Positions 54,912 through 64,000 of a DNA stretch of 64,000 nt are shown one piece after another. The notes under the pieces are model-generated. The model was not told the DNA's origin. It made no database searches and was given only the letters and a program-made list of their open reading frames with translations. The first letter of the stretch is position 1. Each line of letters opens with the position of its first letter. Position numbers and translations under genes: made by a program. The DNA is from Isoetes taiwanensis (lineage: Eukaryota > Streptophyta > Lycopodiopsida > Isoetales > Isoetaceae): contig JAJEKV010000010.1 of NCBI GenBank assembly GCA_021234155.1, positions 21,104,833 through 21,168,832 of the forward strand, read 5' to 3'.

Positions 54912-55832
54912 CTAGAACTCAGAGCTACAAAAGCCATTATGAAAACCAAACTTCACAAAGGTCCACTCGGCCATATAATCCTTCATAGGTCCAGCTTTTA
55001 CATCATCTTTTGTCTCAGAAGGGCCGAATCTCCTCGCTAGCTTATTGGGTTGTCTGGAATCAAAAGCTAAAGCTACAAATATATGTCTGGAATCAAAAGC
55101 TAAAACTACACATACATGGATTGGCTCACCTTCGTTAAGCCCAGACACTTTTTTCACAGCAAGCATTAACCCAGAATCAAGAATAGCTCTATACACAGTT
55201 CCAAAGCCACCAGCTCCAATTATGTTTTTCTCACTTAACCGATCGCTTGCTTGCATGATCTCGCGGTATGTGAGGTGTTTGTTTGGAAAGAGACGAATTT
55301 TGTATGATGGACTTAAGGCTATCCTTCTACTTCTTTGCCTGCAAATCCACCAGATGGCTGCCACAAGAAATAGAGAAAAGAAAACAGCTAATGCCAAGAT
55401 GATGGCAGCAACCAAGCTTGTCTTAAATTTTGGTCCACGATCAGAATTATTGAGAGCTATATTGCTTGCAGGTGCTTGAGAAGAATGAGTGCAAGCCTTA
55501 AAAGGATGTCCACAAAGACCTTGGTTGCGTGTGAATGCTGAAATGGGCATTCTTGAGAAAAGAGCAGAATGAGGCAGAGAACCTGTTAGGTTGTTATTCG
55601 AGATGTTCAATGTAAACAAGCTTACCATCTCCTTAAGGGCTGGAGGAATCTGACCAGACAAGACACTGTTTGAAAGATTAAGGGACTCAAGGTTGACCAG
55701 CTTACCCAATTCTGGTGGTATTTCTCCTGCAAGATAATTCCAGCTAAAAGGTTCTGCAACAGACCAAGCGCCTTTGGAATAGAACCACTTAACCTGTTGA
55801 AGATACATAACATAACAGAGTATGCCTCTCAT
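54912..55832 (-). pseudogene. Truncated LRR receptor-like kinase
   Basis: In order: two leucine-rich repeats (LSGSIPKALGLLQ in a neighbouring frame, then LNLSNSVLSGQIPPALK and LNISNNNLTGSLP), a juxtamembrane GLCGHPFKAC cap motif, a transmembrane helix (LVAAIILALAVFFSLFLVAA), and the start of a kinase with glycine loop GAGGFGTVY and the lysine motif LAVKKV. After this the kinase is lost: the sequence turns into a short tandem repeat (SRHIFVALAFDSR) and unrelated residues. The His-Arg-Asp and Asp-Phe-Gly motifs are absent, so it cannot be an active kinase. A TTCAACAG acceptor near 55795 suggests an upstream exon. Its family is that of cell-surface receptors; this is a gene fragment. Confidence 0.8.
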
Positions 55833-55889
55833 GTAAAAAAGCCTAAAATATCATCAAAATCTTTTGCCTTTCCAAAATCCTTGCTAAAC

Positions 55890-56260
55890 ACAAACCATCT
55901 GTAGCTCAAGTATTATTTTAGCAGATTCGCAAGTAGGCTAACCACCAGTTCTGCATGGGTCCAAAATGATCTTGTCCAGCATAAATCCGGCACAAGCCTA
56001 CTGGATGGGTCCAGAGTGATTTTGTCCCGCATAAATCCGGCACAGACCCTCTTCTGGGATCAACGACAGGCATAAAAACATTGGTAAAACATGTGCTTAC
56101 CTGAGCTCGAGCTTTGTGCAGTGGATACTTGGATCCGGCCGCCATCTGTAGCTCCAGTACCACTTTAGTAGATTCGCATTCCGGCATAAATCCGGCACAG
56201 AACATGTGCTTAACTGAGCTCGAGTTTTGTGCAGTGGACACTCGTATCCTCAGAACTCTA
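55890..56260. repeat. Local repeats with ATAAATCCGGCACA units
   Basis: ATAAATCCGGCACA occurs at about 55981, 56031 and 56186. A CATCTGTAGCTC block near 55898 and 56143 repeats with about 245 bases spacing, as does the TGAGCTCGAG(C/T)TTTGTGCAGTGGA block (56102 and 56216). No gene. Confidence 0.6.
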
Positions 56261-57449
56261 TACCAAAGAGATTTTTGAAATTAACAATATACTGAGAGGA
56301 AAGAAGGTTCGATAAGCTGTCCAGTGTTGCAACCCCAAAACTGATATTGCCTGCCCAAACCTAACATCGCCTACCCAAACTGCGTGCATAAAACTTGAGG
56401 TTAGGAAAAAACCTGTAACCGAATAAACCATCTAATCCACCGCTCTATTCCTGTGAAACTAGTCTAACTCCTCACGAATTTTCAGAAAGAAGCTACATAT
56501 AGGAGTTGTTCAGCCAGATGTATGATCATCACACCCTAAGAATCACACTTCCACGAATTCTTTGATCCTAGATGCACAGCCCATGCCTGGAGACTAAAGC
56601 CTGGATCTGCAATGGTTCTTAAATTCAGTATACTCAAATTCTTCCAACAAACCTTGCAGCTTCAAATATGCTGCAAATCCGCCCTAAAATGCTATTCACG
56701 AGGCTTGCATGTTCACCCTCTAAAATAACAAGGTGCTGCGCACGGAGGGTTGCCCGCCATGGCCGGAGAGTGAAGTGGCTTAAGTCGTAGTTGTAGAGAA
56801 TAGAGTGTTTGAGTCGAAATTGCTATTTTGAAACATTCACATTTTGTGAAGGTGATGGTACGCATTGTATTACTAAGTTCTGCTTAGGTGTTGAGGTGTT
56901 GTTGGAGTAGGATGCAGTTGGACATATGGACTTTGGGGTTTAAGTGCAAGGTATTGGCGTTTGGTGTTTAGTATGGAACTAGGATGGCAGAGGCATAAGG
57001 AGAAGCGTAATAAAGGAGAGAATGCATGTATATGTTTTGTGAAGTGGCTTAAATTGTAGTTGGGCTTAAATCGTAGTTGAAAGTTATCTTTTGACATTTT
57101 ATTGAAATTGGTACTTTTAGACAATAGAGTACTTGAAACCATGACTTTATTAATAGGATGATATACATTGGAGTACTTGATAGTTGATAACATAGGAAAC
57201 AATTTATGAAGAATCGAAATAGAGGAAGAAGAGACAGGGGAGGTGTGTGCAAAAGATGTTAAGATTTATAAATTGTTTTGCATGTGAATTTTGTTTAGGA
57301 CATGAAGGAAGAATTCAATACTTTAAATTGAAGAAGGTTGCTAAGAATTTAATAGCATGGAATACATGGAAGTTACAAGCAAAGTAGAGGTGTTTAAAAA
57401 TATGAAGGGATGTGTTTTGTTGTTCTATAGTTATGGATCATGTTTGAGC
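56261..57449. other. Intergenic or Helitron flank
   Basis: No gene supported. The 5' boundary of the Helitron should lie here or to the left, but no clear TC-starting terminus was found. Confidence 0.3.
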
Positions 57450-58943
57450 CTAGATCCTGTTGAAGGCAATAATTTGGAGTCCGTGGTTGAGCTGAAATGT
57501 GCATTTACTCCGGTTCTTCAGTATGCTTTGGCGGAATGATCGAGGATCTGCTTTCATTGTAGCTAATGTGCCTCCGAATGGGTAATCGAGAAATTTATCA
57601 AGCAATGCTCCTACCATTGTGACATGTAGCGTGTTGGATCCAGTGTCGATGTCACCGAACATTGTTAACTCTTCTGTGATGTCGCCGCTTTTGCACGTTT
57701 GCGTAGACCGCCCCAAGACTACCTTGTTGCAAGAATTGCACGTTTTGACAACCTTGTTTTCGCCAGTTATATTCAATCTTAATGTACCTGTGATCTGTAC
57801 ATGCAAGGATGTTTGATTAGTGGAGAGCTTATGAAAGAAGGTAAAAAGCGAAGACAATTTTGGGTCAGTTTTAGAAGTAGAAGATATACATTGGTATTTT
57901 GTAGAACGTGTGCTGCGAAGACTTCATTTGTGAGTTTTGCTACTACTTCATCGTCTGGGAACCATAATTCATCCGGAAACCAACTTGGCACTGCGTCCTC
58001 GACAATCTTGAATGCCATTGTAGCTTCTGTAGATGTTAAGCTAGTCTGGCCACGGAATGTACTTGCCTTTAGGGTCTTGAATAAGATAATGGGTTTACGT
58101 CCTAAAAGAAACAAGTCTTTGAGCTTGTCAAACACATGTGCTTGTTCAAAGCCGTAACTTTAATTCTCGACATCCTTTTTGTCGCATCCATCTGCGATTA
58201 GCAAACAAGGGAACATCGTATGTTCTTTGACTCCGACAATAGCAACTAGCAGGTTGACGTGTATGGGTTGGTCATGGGTCGCGTTTAACAGTGACTGTAT
58301 GTTTGCACTGTCTGTGGGCAATAAGGAGAGTAGTACTCCAAGCCCTTCAATGGGTGTCACTTCAGTGTTCCTTTGAATCTTTATAGTGTTCACACAATCT
58401 CCGTACTCGTACAATGGGTTTCTCTTCCTTACACCGAAATTACGTATGGAGACCCAAGAACCTGGTGTCAACACGGTTTGTAATTCCACGCCGTGTTCGG
58501 CGTCAGCAGTTACTGTGATTGTGTGCATTGCTTGTTCGTCCACGACATCCACATTTAATGCCTTATAACCGTTGGATGTTGGTCGAAAGCAAGTTTCCGT
58601 GATTGATTAGAACGAGGACATGTATCTCGCTTCCGTGAGCAAAATGAACAAATAAGTTGATTTTTGGATCGTTTTTGTTGACTTTGAATTGGGCATGTGC
58701 ATAGATTCTTCGCTTGCTGTGCGTTTGGTGCCAGTAGATGATGCCATTTGCAGTGTGAGGTAGGTTAATGGGATGCGAAATGAATGACGACAAGCAATGG
58801 AGGTTAACGAGAACAAGCAATGGGGTTTTAGTTGTTAATGGTTGGAAGGCTTGCTCCTGCACCATTTTTATAGAGTTGTTATGTGTCATGGTTGGAACAA
58901 AAGGCAAAGGAAAAGGCAAAGGTAAAGGTAAAGGCAAAGGCAA
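57450..58943 (-). CDS. Helitron-associated RPA1-like single-strand DNA-binding protein
   Basis: Minus-strand exons in several frames follow the order of the replication protein A large subunit. 58552-58160: first OB fold (ITVTADAEHGVELQTVL, PGSWVSIRNFGVRKR). 58135-57870: second OB fold (KPIILFKTLKASTFRGQTSL). 57800-57450: C-terminal OB fold with zinc ribbon (VKTCNSCNKVVLGRSTQTC, then DNA-binding NTLHVTMVGALLDKFL). Plant Helitrons often carry such RPA genes, thought to protect single-stranded intermediates. Here it is divergent from the Rep/helicase gene at 60 kb. The exact exon ends and start are uncertain; a GGCAAA hexanucleotide repeat at about 58900-58949 lies just before the first exon. 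Confidence 0.7.
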
Positions 58944-58950
58944 AGGCAGG
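58900..58950. repeat. (GGCAAA/GGTAAA)n hexanucleotide repeat
   Basis: Eight or so imperfect GGCAAA, GGTAAA or GGAAAA units. Both strands are open across it, giving artefactual Pro-Leu or Gly-Lys repeats. Confidence 0.8.
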
Positions 58951-60053
58951 TGAAAGAAGGTTGAAGTCGCAGAGGGTTGTATAAATACAACCTAAAATTC
59001 AATTTGCGATATCTCTGCAATTACAGGTCCGATTTAGGTGAAATTACTTCGTTAGAATCGTATTCGAGTCTAGTTTCCGAATTGGGGCTGCACTTTTTGT
59101 AACTCTTCCGAATAAGAGAGTTATGGCCGGAAGAGTGATAGGGGGTCAAGAAAGACTGCTCTACTCATTCCGTCTTCAATTTGATTCCTAGAAAGCTATT
59201 ACTTTTTTCTAGGGCTTCTGCTGTTGCTTTTTAATATCCTGTTAGTATCCTCGGACCTGGTTTTTGGTGTATCATATTGAGGATTTCTAGGTCGATAAAG
59301 GAGGTACAAGAGGTAATTGATTGTCAGATAAGTCTTATTGTTTTTATATTTCAGCTTGATATTGGTAGGTCAGTAGTTTGGTTGGGTGTAGAGCTTTGGG
59401 TAAAGGCTTGGTTTTGAGAATGTTTAATGTTTTAGTGTTGGTTTACTAGATGTTTGATTCTTTGATTATTGGGTAACCTAAGGTTCATAATAAGTGGCAT
59501 AAATTCTCATGCACAAAATGAAAACTGGTAGGCTAGAAGATCTTTTACCTTTTATACATTCAATCTGATTTTGTGTAGACAATATGCTGAGAAGCTTTAA
59601 GAAATCCCTTGATTTTGTACATAATTCATGTTGTAGATGTATAAGCTGGTCCCTAAACTTTTTTCTAGCTTGATATTGGATGAGAGAGTTGCAAAACATG
59701 GTGTGAATTGTTTTTTTTTTTTTTTTTTTTTTTTTGGATTCTAAATTGTGTATGTATGAAGTCGTTCGTATATGTTGGACTTCTGCAGCTGGTATGGTAA
59801 ATGGGTCATTGTATTGCAGTATAGGATTGTAGTGTAGTTAGCTGTACTGTTATATGGCACTTTTTACCTTTTTCTTTTTTGTCTTGTCAATAAAGGCTAT
59901 TTGCAATTTTTTTTATTTGCAATTTTTTGTGCATTCTAAATAGATCGTAGCATGTAATTAAACGCTAGAATATTTGTTTTTTATTAAATTTAGTATTGCA
60001 TGTATCAATTTGTACCTTGATGTAATATCGTGGTTTTACAGGGACTGTCGACA
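58951..60053. other. Intergenic between divergent Helitron genes
   Basis: Likely shared promoter region of the RPA-like and Rep/helicase genes. A poly(T) run lies at about 59710-59736. TTTTACAG at about 60033-60040 could be an acceptor before the Rep start. No other gene seen. Confidence 0.45.
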
Positions 60054-63000
60054 ATGGTGTATGAGCGCTGGAAAAAGGAGGATGATCCGTTACTGCTGCA
60101 ATTTTGGGACATGGAGGAAAACAAGATGTTATCAGCGCAAAGAAGAGCAGTTGCATTCTTGGAAGAACATAGGCATGTTCAAGTCTGCCCGCATACAGTA
60201 ATAAAGCATGCAAAAAGATTGATGAGTTCAAAACAAAGTCAGCTAGCCCTTGGGCTAGACGTGCACACCAACCCATCAACATTAGTGAGTAGCATGTTGT
60301 CTACTATACAGGAGGAAGCAGAAACAGAGCAGCATATAAGGGCAGATGCAGCCACTTCATCTGGCGTAGACGACATAGTAGCAGACCCACAAATCACAAT
60401 CGAACTAGACCGCGCAGGAATAGACAATAGTACGCACTTGTACGCAACTGGCATGCAGTATCAGGCATGTCCACTAATGGAACTTCCGCAACTGCAGCCA
60501 TTGGCAGGAAGTGACGAGCAGGCCGGGCTGCAGCCACCATCACGAAAGCATCGCTTGACAAATGAGCAACTGACAATATTTATGGATCGTCAGGGCACTG
60601 ATGTTCAACCCGCTGCAAAATACGCCCGTCTATTTATGAATGAGAATGCAAACATTGATATGTGCTATTCAAATATACGCAGGAGAGTGAATAGCATACT
60701 TGATATGAGGCGGGCTTTAGAGCAGAAAGATAGCAATGTACAGCAAATTGAAGAAGCAGTTTGTCTCGTAGATGGAAGCACTAAAAGCGATGAAGAGAAT
60801 GGTCCAACAAGTACATCGGGAGTCGATATGAGGCAATCTTTAGAGCAGGAAGATAGCAATGTACAACAGATTGAGGAAGCAGTTTACGTCGTAGATGGAA
60901 GCACTGGAAGCGATGAAGACAATGGTCCAGCAAGTACATCGGGAGATGACGAAAATGAAAATGATGAACGAGATGATGAAGTAGATAGTGTAAAGGTGCA
61001 AGCAGAGGAGTGCTTTAAAAAGTACAGTGCAGACATACCTATATTTCCATGTGCCAAGTGTAACATGCTTTGGTTCTCTCGCCAAATGACGTGCTCCACA
61101 ACACATTGGAAGAATAGGCACAACTTGGTCAATGGTATCAGTTATTCCGCAGGGAACAATGTATGTAAGCGATGCCAAAGAAGCCCAAGGTTTGAGAGTC
61201 CCGGGCGCATAAAAATGAATGCAGTACCAGAATCCGTAAGGTCGCTTACAGACTTGGAAGAGAGATTGGTATCGGTGAGGATACCCTTTGCGAGAATAGC
61301 GTTATCAGACCAATGGGTTGGGCAGAACAAGTTGCACGGGTCTGTTATTCATGTTGCATCTAATGTTGAAGGAACACATGTCATATTGCCCAGGCTCAGC
61401 GATGACCATGCGTCAATTAGGTTGCAACTGAAAAGGAGAATGGCAGACACATGCCCGTACATGGAAGGACCAGTGAATCCAACTACCGTAATGCGAGCCA
61501 TGCATTACCTTCACAAGCAACCCCTTTATGTGGAAGCAGGCATCAGGATGAACGAAGAATGGGCTACACAGTTTAACGATCAATGCACAGTCCTCGAGCT
61601 GGATAGCGCAGGGCCTAACAGGGACGATCATGATCCAGTGCATGTGGGACAGACTCTATTGTGGAATATGCAGCCTGAGACCATCCAGGATTTCGACGAC
61701 AACATTGTCGTCGTTGCACCAGGGGAGGGTTCACATCCGATGGGGTTTTATGCCGTCCCGAATTGCGAGGAGATGTGCTTTCCTCGCCTGTTTGGGGGCA
61801 TACAACGTGATGCAGCAATCTATCAGGACTTCACATACAAAGAGATATGCCAGTGGGAATTGCAAAATGTAGATCGGAGGTTTGCAAAGGACCAAACGAA
61901 CATGTTTCTAAAGTTCATAAAGGATGAGATCCACTTCGTGCGTAGCTCTGCAAATTTTCGAATAAGACGAGGGAAGCATAATGACTTGAATCTATTCGCG
62001 TACCAAGCACAGGATAAAACTGCACTTCGGAACCTGTGCAAAGATAACACTGGCTACCATGACTTGAAATCGTTGCGTGCGTCACCTGACAAGCTAGATG
62101 CGGTTAAGAAGGATGCACTTGCCATGATCAGGCAGCTTGGGCCGCCGTCCATTTTTGCGACCTTTAGCATGGCAGAGTCCAATTGGCCAGACTTGCTTGA
62201 TGCACTTAAGCATCTTAATCCTGATACAATGGCCAGAGCAAATTCAGAAGGTTGGAATGACAAGAAAGTTGCACTAGAACTCACGAGAGCGGACCCAGTG
62301 ACGTGCACGAGGTACTATGTGAACAGGGTGATGGGGCTGAAGAAGGTACTGCAGAAGCCGAATGATATGATTGGCAAGGTTACTGATTTCGTATGTATCA
62401 CCCAGTTCCAGCATAGAGGAAGCCCACATGACCACATGTTGCTATGGATTGAAGGTGCCCCACAATATCCAAATGCAATGTATGATGACATCATATCTTT
62501 TGTTGACGAGCTCATTACAACGGACATCGAGTTGCTTCGGAAGAATCGGCCCAATGCGCGGTCTACACGTGCACACTCGCATTATGCAAAAGAAGCGGGC
62601 ATTGATTTGCGGGTTCCATGTGCCGCACTTTCCCGTTAGAAGCACATGTATCTTAGAACCGGAAGAGCACTCGCCTGAAGAAGGTAAGGCCTTGAAAGAA
62701 AATAAGGAGAAAATCAAGGCTTGGCTGAAGAAACATTGGAAGGACAAAACTAAGACAATGGATGATTTGTTGCAACACGTAGGCCTCGATGAACATCAAT
62801 ACAAGAAGGTGCTCGCATATGGCATCCAAGGGCCGAAGCTCTTCTTGAAGAGGCAGGTGAGTGATTGCAAGACAACAGCATTTAATCCTCGCATCGCGAC
62901 GTTGTGGAGAGCCAACACAGATTTCCAGTATATCTTTAATGCCTATGCTGTTGCCACGTATTGTCTATCTTACATAACGACAGCAGAGACGAGCATGTCT

Positions 63001-64000
63001 GCATCCTTGGCAAAGATTATAGATTCTTGCAACAAGAATAACCAGCATGTCGTTGAGAGGATACGACAATTAGGCAACGCAATCATACGTTCGCAGGAGG
63101 TTTCGATCTCTGAGGCCACAATGCTTCTCCTCGGCATGCCCCTGCATACGAAGACGCGAACTGTAATTTTCATTGACACCAACATGCCGCAGAATAGGTC
63201 CAGGGTGTTAAAGACGAAAAAAGAGCTTGCAAAGCTCGATCCTAATAGCACAGATATCCTCGCCCCCAACATTATCGACAAGTATAAGCGGCGGACGACA
63301 GAGCTCGAACACATTAGCCTTGCGCGAGCAGCCATGTTATACAAGGATGAGCATGGGCAATTTGTGAACAAAATGAGGAGGGACAGATCAGGCAATCCAA
63401 AAGCGGCTGTAGTTAGGTATGTGAAGTTCAACGAGGATAAAGACATAGAAGGATGGGCGATTTAACGGCCATTTACACGCGTCGCAGCTCAGGAACAACA
63501 TGATCTCCTCGGCGGGCACTCGAGCTACTATAGTGCATACATGGCGAAGCAAGAAGAAATCGAAGCAGCTCATACAACGCTAACATTCCAGCACACCGGG
63601 GATTTGCATAGTTGGGGTGACATAGAGAGGATAGCCGAAGAGATCGATCAACATAGAACACGGCGATCGAATGAAGATGAGGAAGCGGAAGGCGAGGATG
63701 AGTTTGATGTAGGCGCAGACCTTCCATATTACACTCTACACCGGTCTCCTCAAGAGGTACATGACGCAGAATTGGTTCCATCATTTATTAGAAACTCACC
63801 CGTTTCTGTGCATTGCAGGTGCAGAGGACGATGGTACCAAATAAACAAATCATGCCCAATGAGATGTACTATACAATGGTGCAGACGTTGAGGAAGGGCC
63901 AACGGTTACTGTATGACGATATCATGTACAAAAAGATACATGACCCAACCCACAGGTACAACCTGTTTCTTACGGGTGATGCGGGTGTGGGTAAGTCGCG
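60054..64000 (+). pseudogene. Helitron Rep/helicase (RepHel), 5' two-thirds, frameshifted
   Basis: ATG 60054 (MVYERWKKED) is preferred over 60030. Residues about 215-300 hold a 41-residue tandem duplication. Then comes a zinc region (FPCAKCNMLWFSRQMTC and CKRC). From about residue 550 the Helitron_like_N domain ends in the HUH motif FQHRGSPHDHMLLW, which nicks and joins single-stranded DNA. A frame change near 62580 leads to ICGFHVPHFPV and FNPRIATLWRANTDFQYI, then IIDKYKRRTTELEHISLA. A TAA at 63463 and further shifts follow. The window ends at FLTGDAGVGKS (63964-63998), the Walker A of the Pif1-type helicase. At least three breaks make this copy inactive as read. Confidence 0.85.
60702..60947 (+). 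repeat. 123-bp in-frame tandem duplication in Rep
   Basis: GATATGAGG starts at 60702 and again at 60825. Each unit encodes a 41-residue acidic segment with SNVQQIEEAV and VDGST. Period is a multiple of three, so the frame is kept. Confidence 0.85.

Larger units (their letters stand above)
57450..64000. mobile_element. Helitron (partial; extends beyond the window)
   Basis: An RPA1-like gene and a Rep/helicase gene are arranged divergently. Together they are the gene set of plant autonomous Helitrons, which move by rolling-circle replication. The left boundary is unknown and the right part of the helicase and the 3' hairpin end are outside the window. Confidence 0.75.

Noticed and set aside
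58768-58953. Gly-Lys or Pro-Leu repeat protein
   Set aside because: Arises from a simple hexanucleotide repeat; both strands are open.
1-64000. tRNA, rRNA or other structured RNA genes
   Set aside because: No cloverleaf, rRNA core or snRNA box was recognised; only the tRNA-complementary primer site of the copia element was seen. A covariance-model scan would be decisive.

Overview
This is plant nuclear DNA. It has spliceosomal introns, plant-type transposons, and fragments of PPR, LRR-kinase, RPA and IDA-like peptide genes. The window is dominated by nested mobile elements around a few host genes. The loose TE-packed layout, the IDA-like signalling peptides and transposase types that I associate with non-flowering lineages suggest a large-genome seed plant, possibly a gymnosperm. 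The lineage is an inference and cannot be settled from this sequence alone.

Region by region. 0.9-2.1 kb (-) holds a two-exon transposase-like gene with a Cys cluster. 3.6-4.9 kb (-) holds four consecutive exons of a plant tandem-BRCT DNA-repair-type protein. 5.2-17.8 kb (+) is one unrecognised reading frame split by an 11.1-kb Ty3/gypsy Tat-like element (5847-16982, - orientation, 2.5-kb LTRs, 5-bp target duplication GGAGC); the 3' flank runs into a polypurine tract and the start of another LTR. 18.3-18.7 kb has two unrecognised coding-like fragments, and 20.6-21.9 kb a dead copia relic. 23.9-32.3 kb is a young Ty1/copia element (178-bp LTRs with one mismatch) carrying a 3.6-kb pogo/Tigger-type DNA transposon inside its gag-pol frame. 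33.5-36.6 kb has a Helitron 3' terminus and two opposed LINE 3' ends, one interrupted by a 521-bp hAT-like MITE. 42.4-51.2 kb is a MULE-type transposon with TIRs of more than 400 bp built from a repeated 20-bp palindrome. It encodes a decayed MULE transposase and, convergent to it, a Ulp1-like cysteine protease gene, and it holds a captured PPR fragment. 51.6-54.4 kb holds a 1.5-kb non-autonomous element and a 460-bp foldback element with perfect 117-bp arms. 54.9-55.8 kb (-) is a truncated LRR receptor kinase. From about 57.4 kb to the window end is a Helitron: an RPA1-like gene (-) and a divergent Rep/helicase gene (+) that runs off the end at its Walker A motif.

The host-derived highlight is a dispersed cluster of four small secreted-peptide genes at 19.1, 23.0, 39.0 and 41.6 kb. 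All encode a signal peptide and a PP(S/P)G(P/S)S core as in IDA/IDL abscission peptides. Three share a C-terminal tail with invariant C-x16-C spacing in place of the usual free HN end. These three also share a promoter module: GCCAACGCG(G/T), a CGCG-box type sequence, 13 to 21 bases upstream of a TATA box. A fourth copy of the upstream region sits next to the copia insertion with no recognisable peptide gene. I read this as tandem duplication and divergence of an IDA-like peptide family, later spread apart by transposon insertions.
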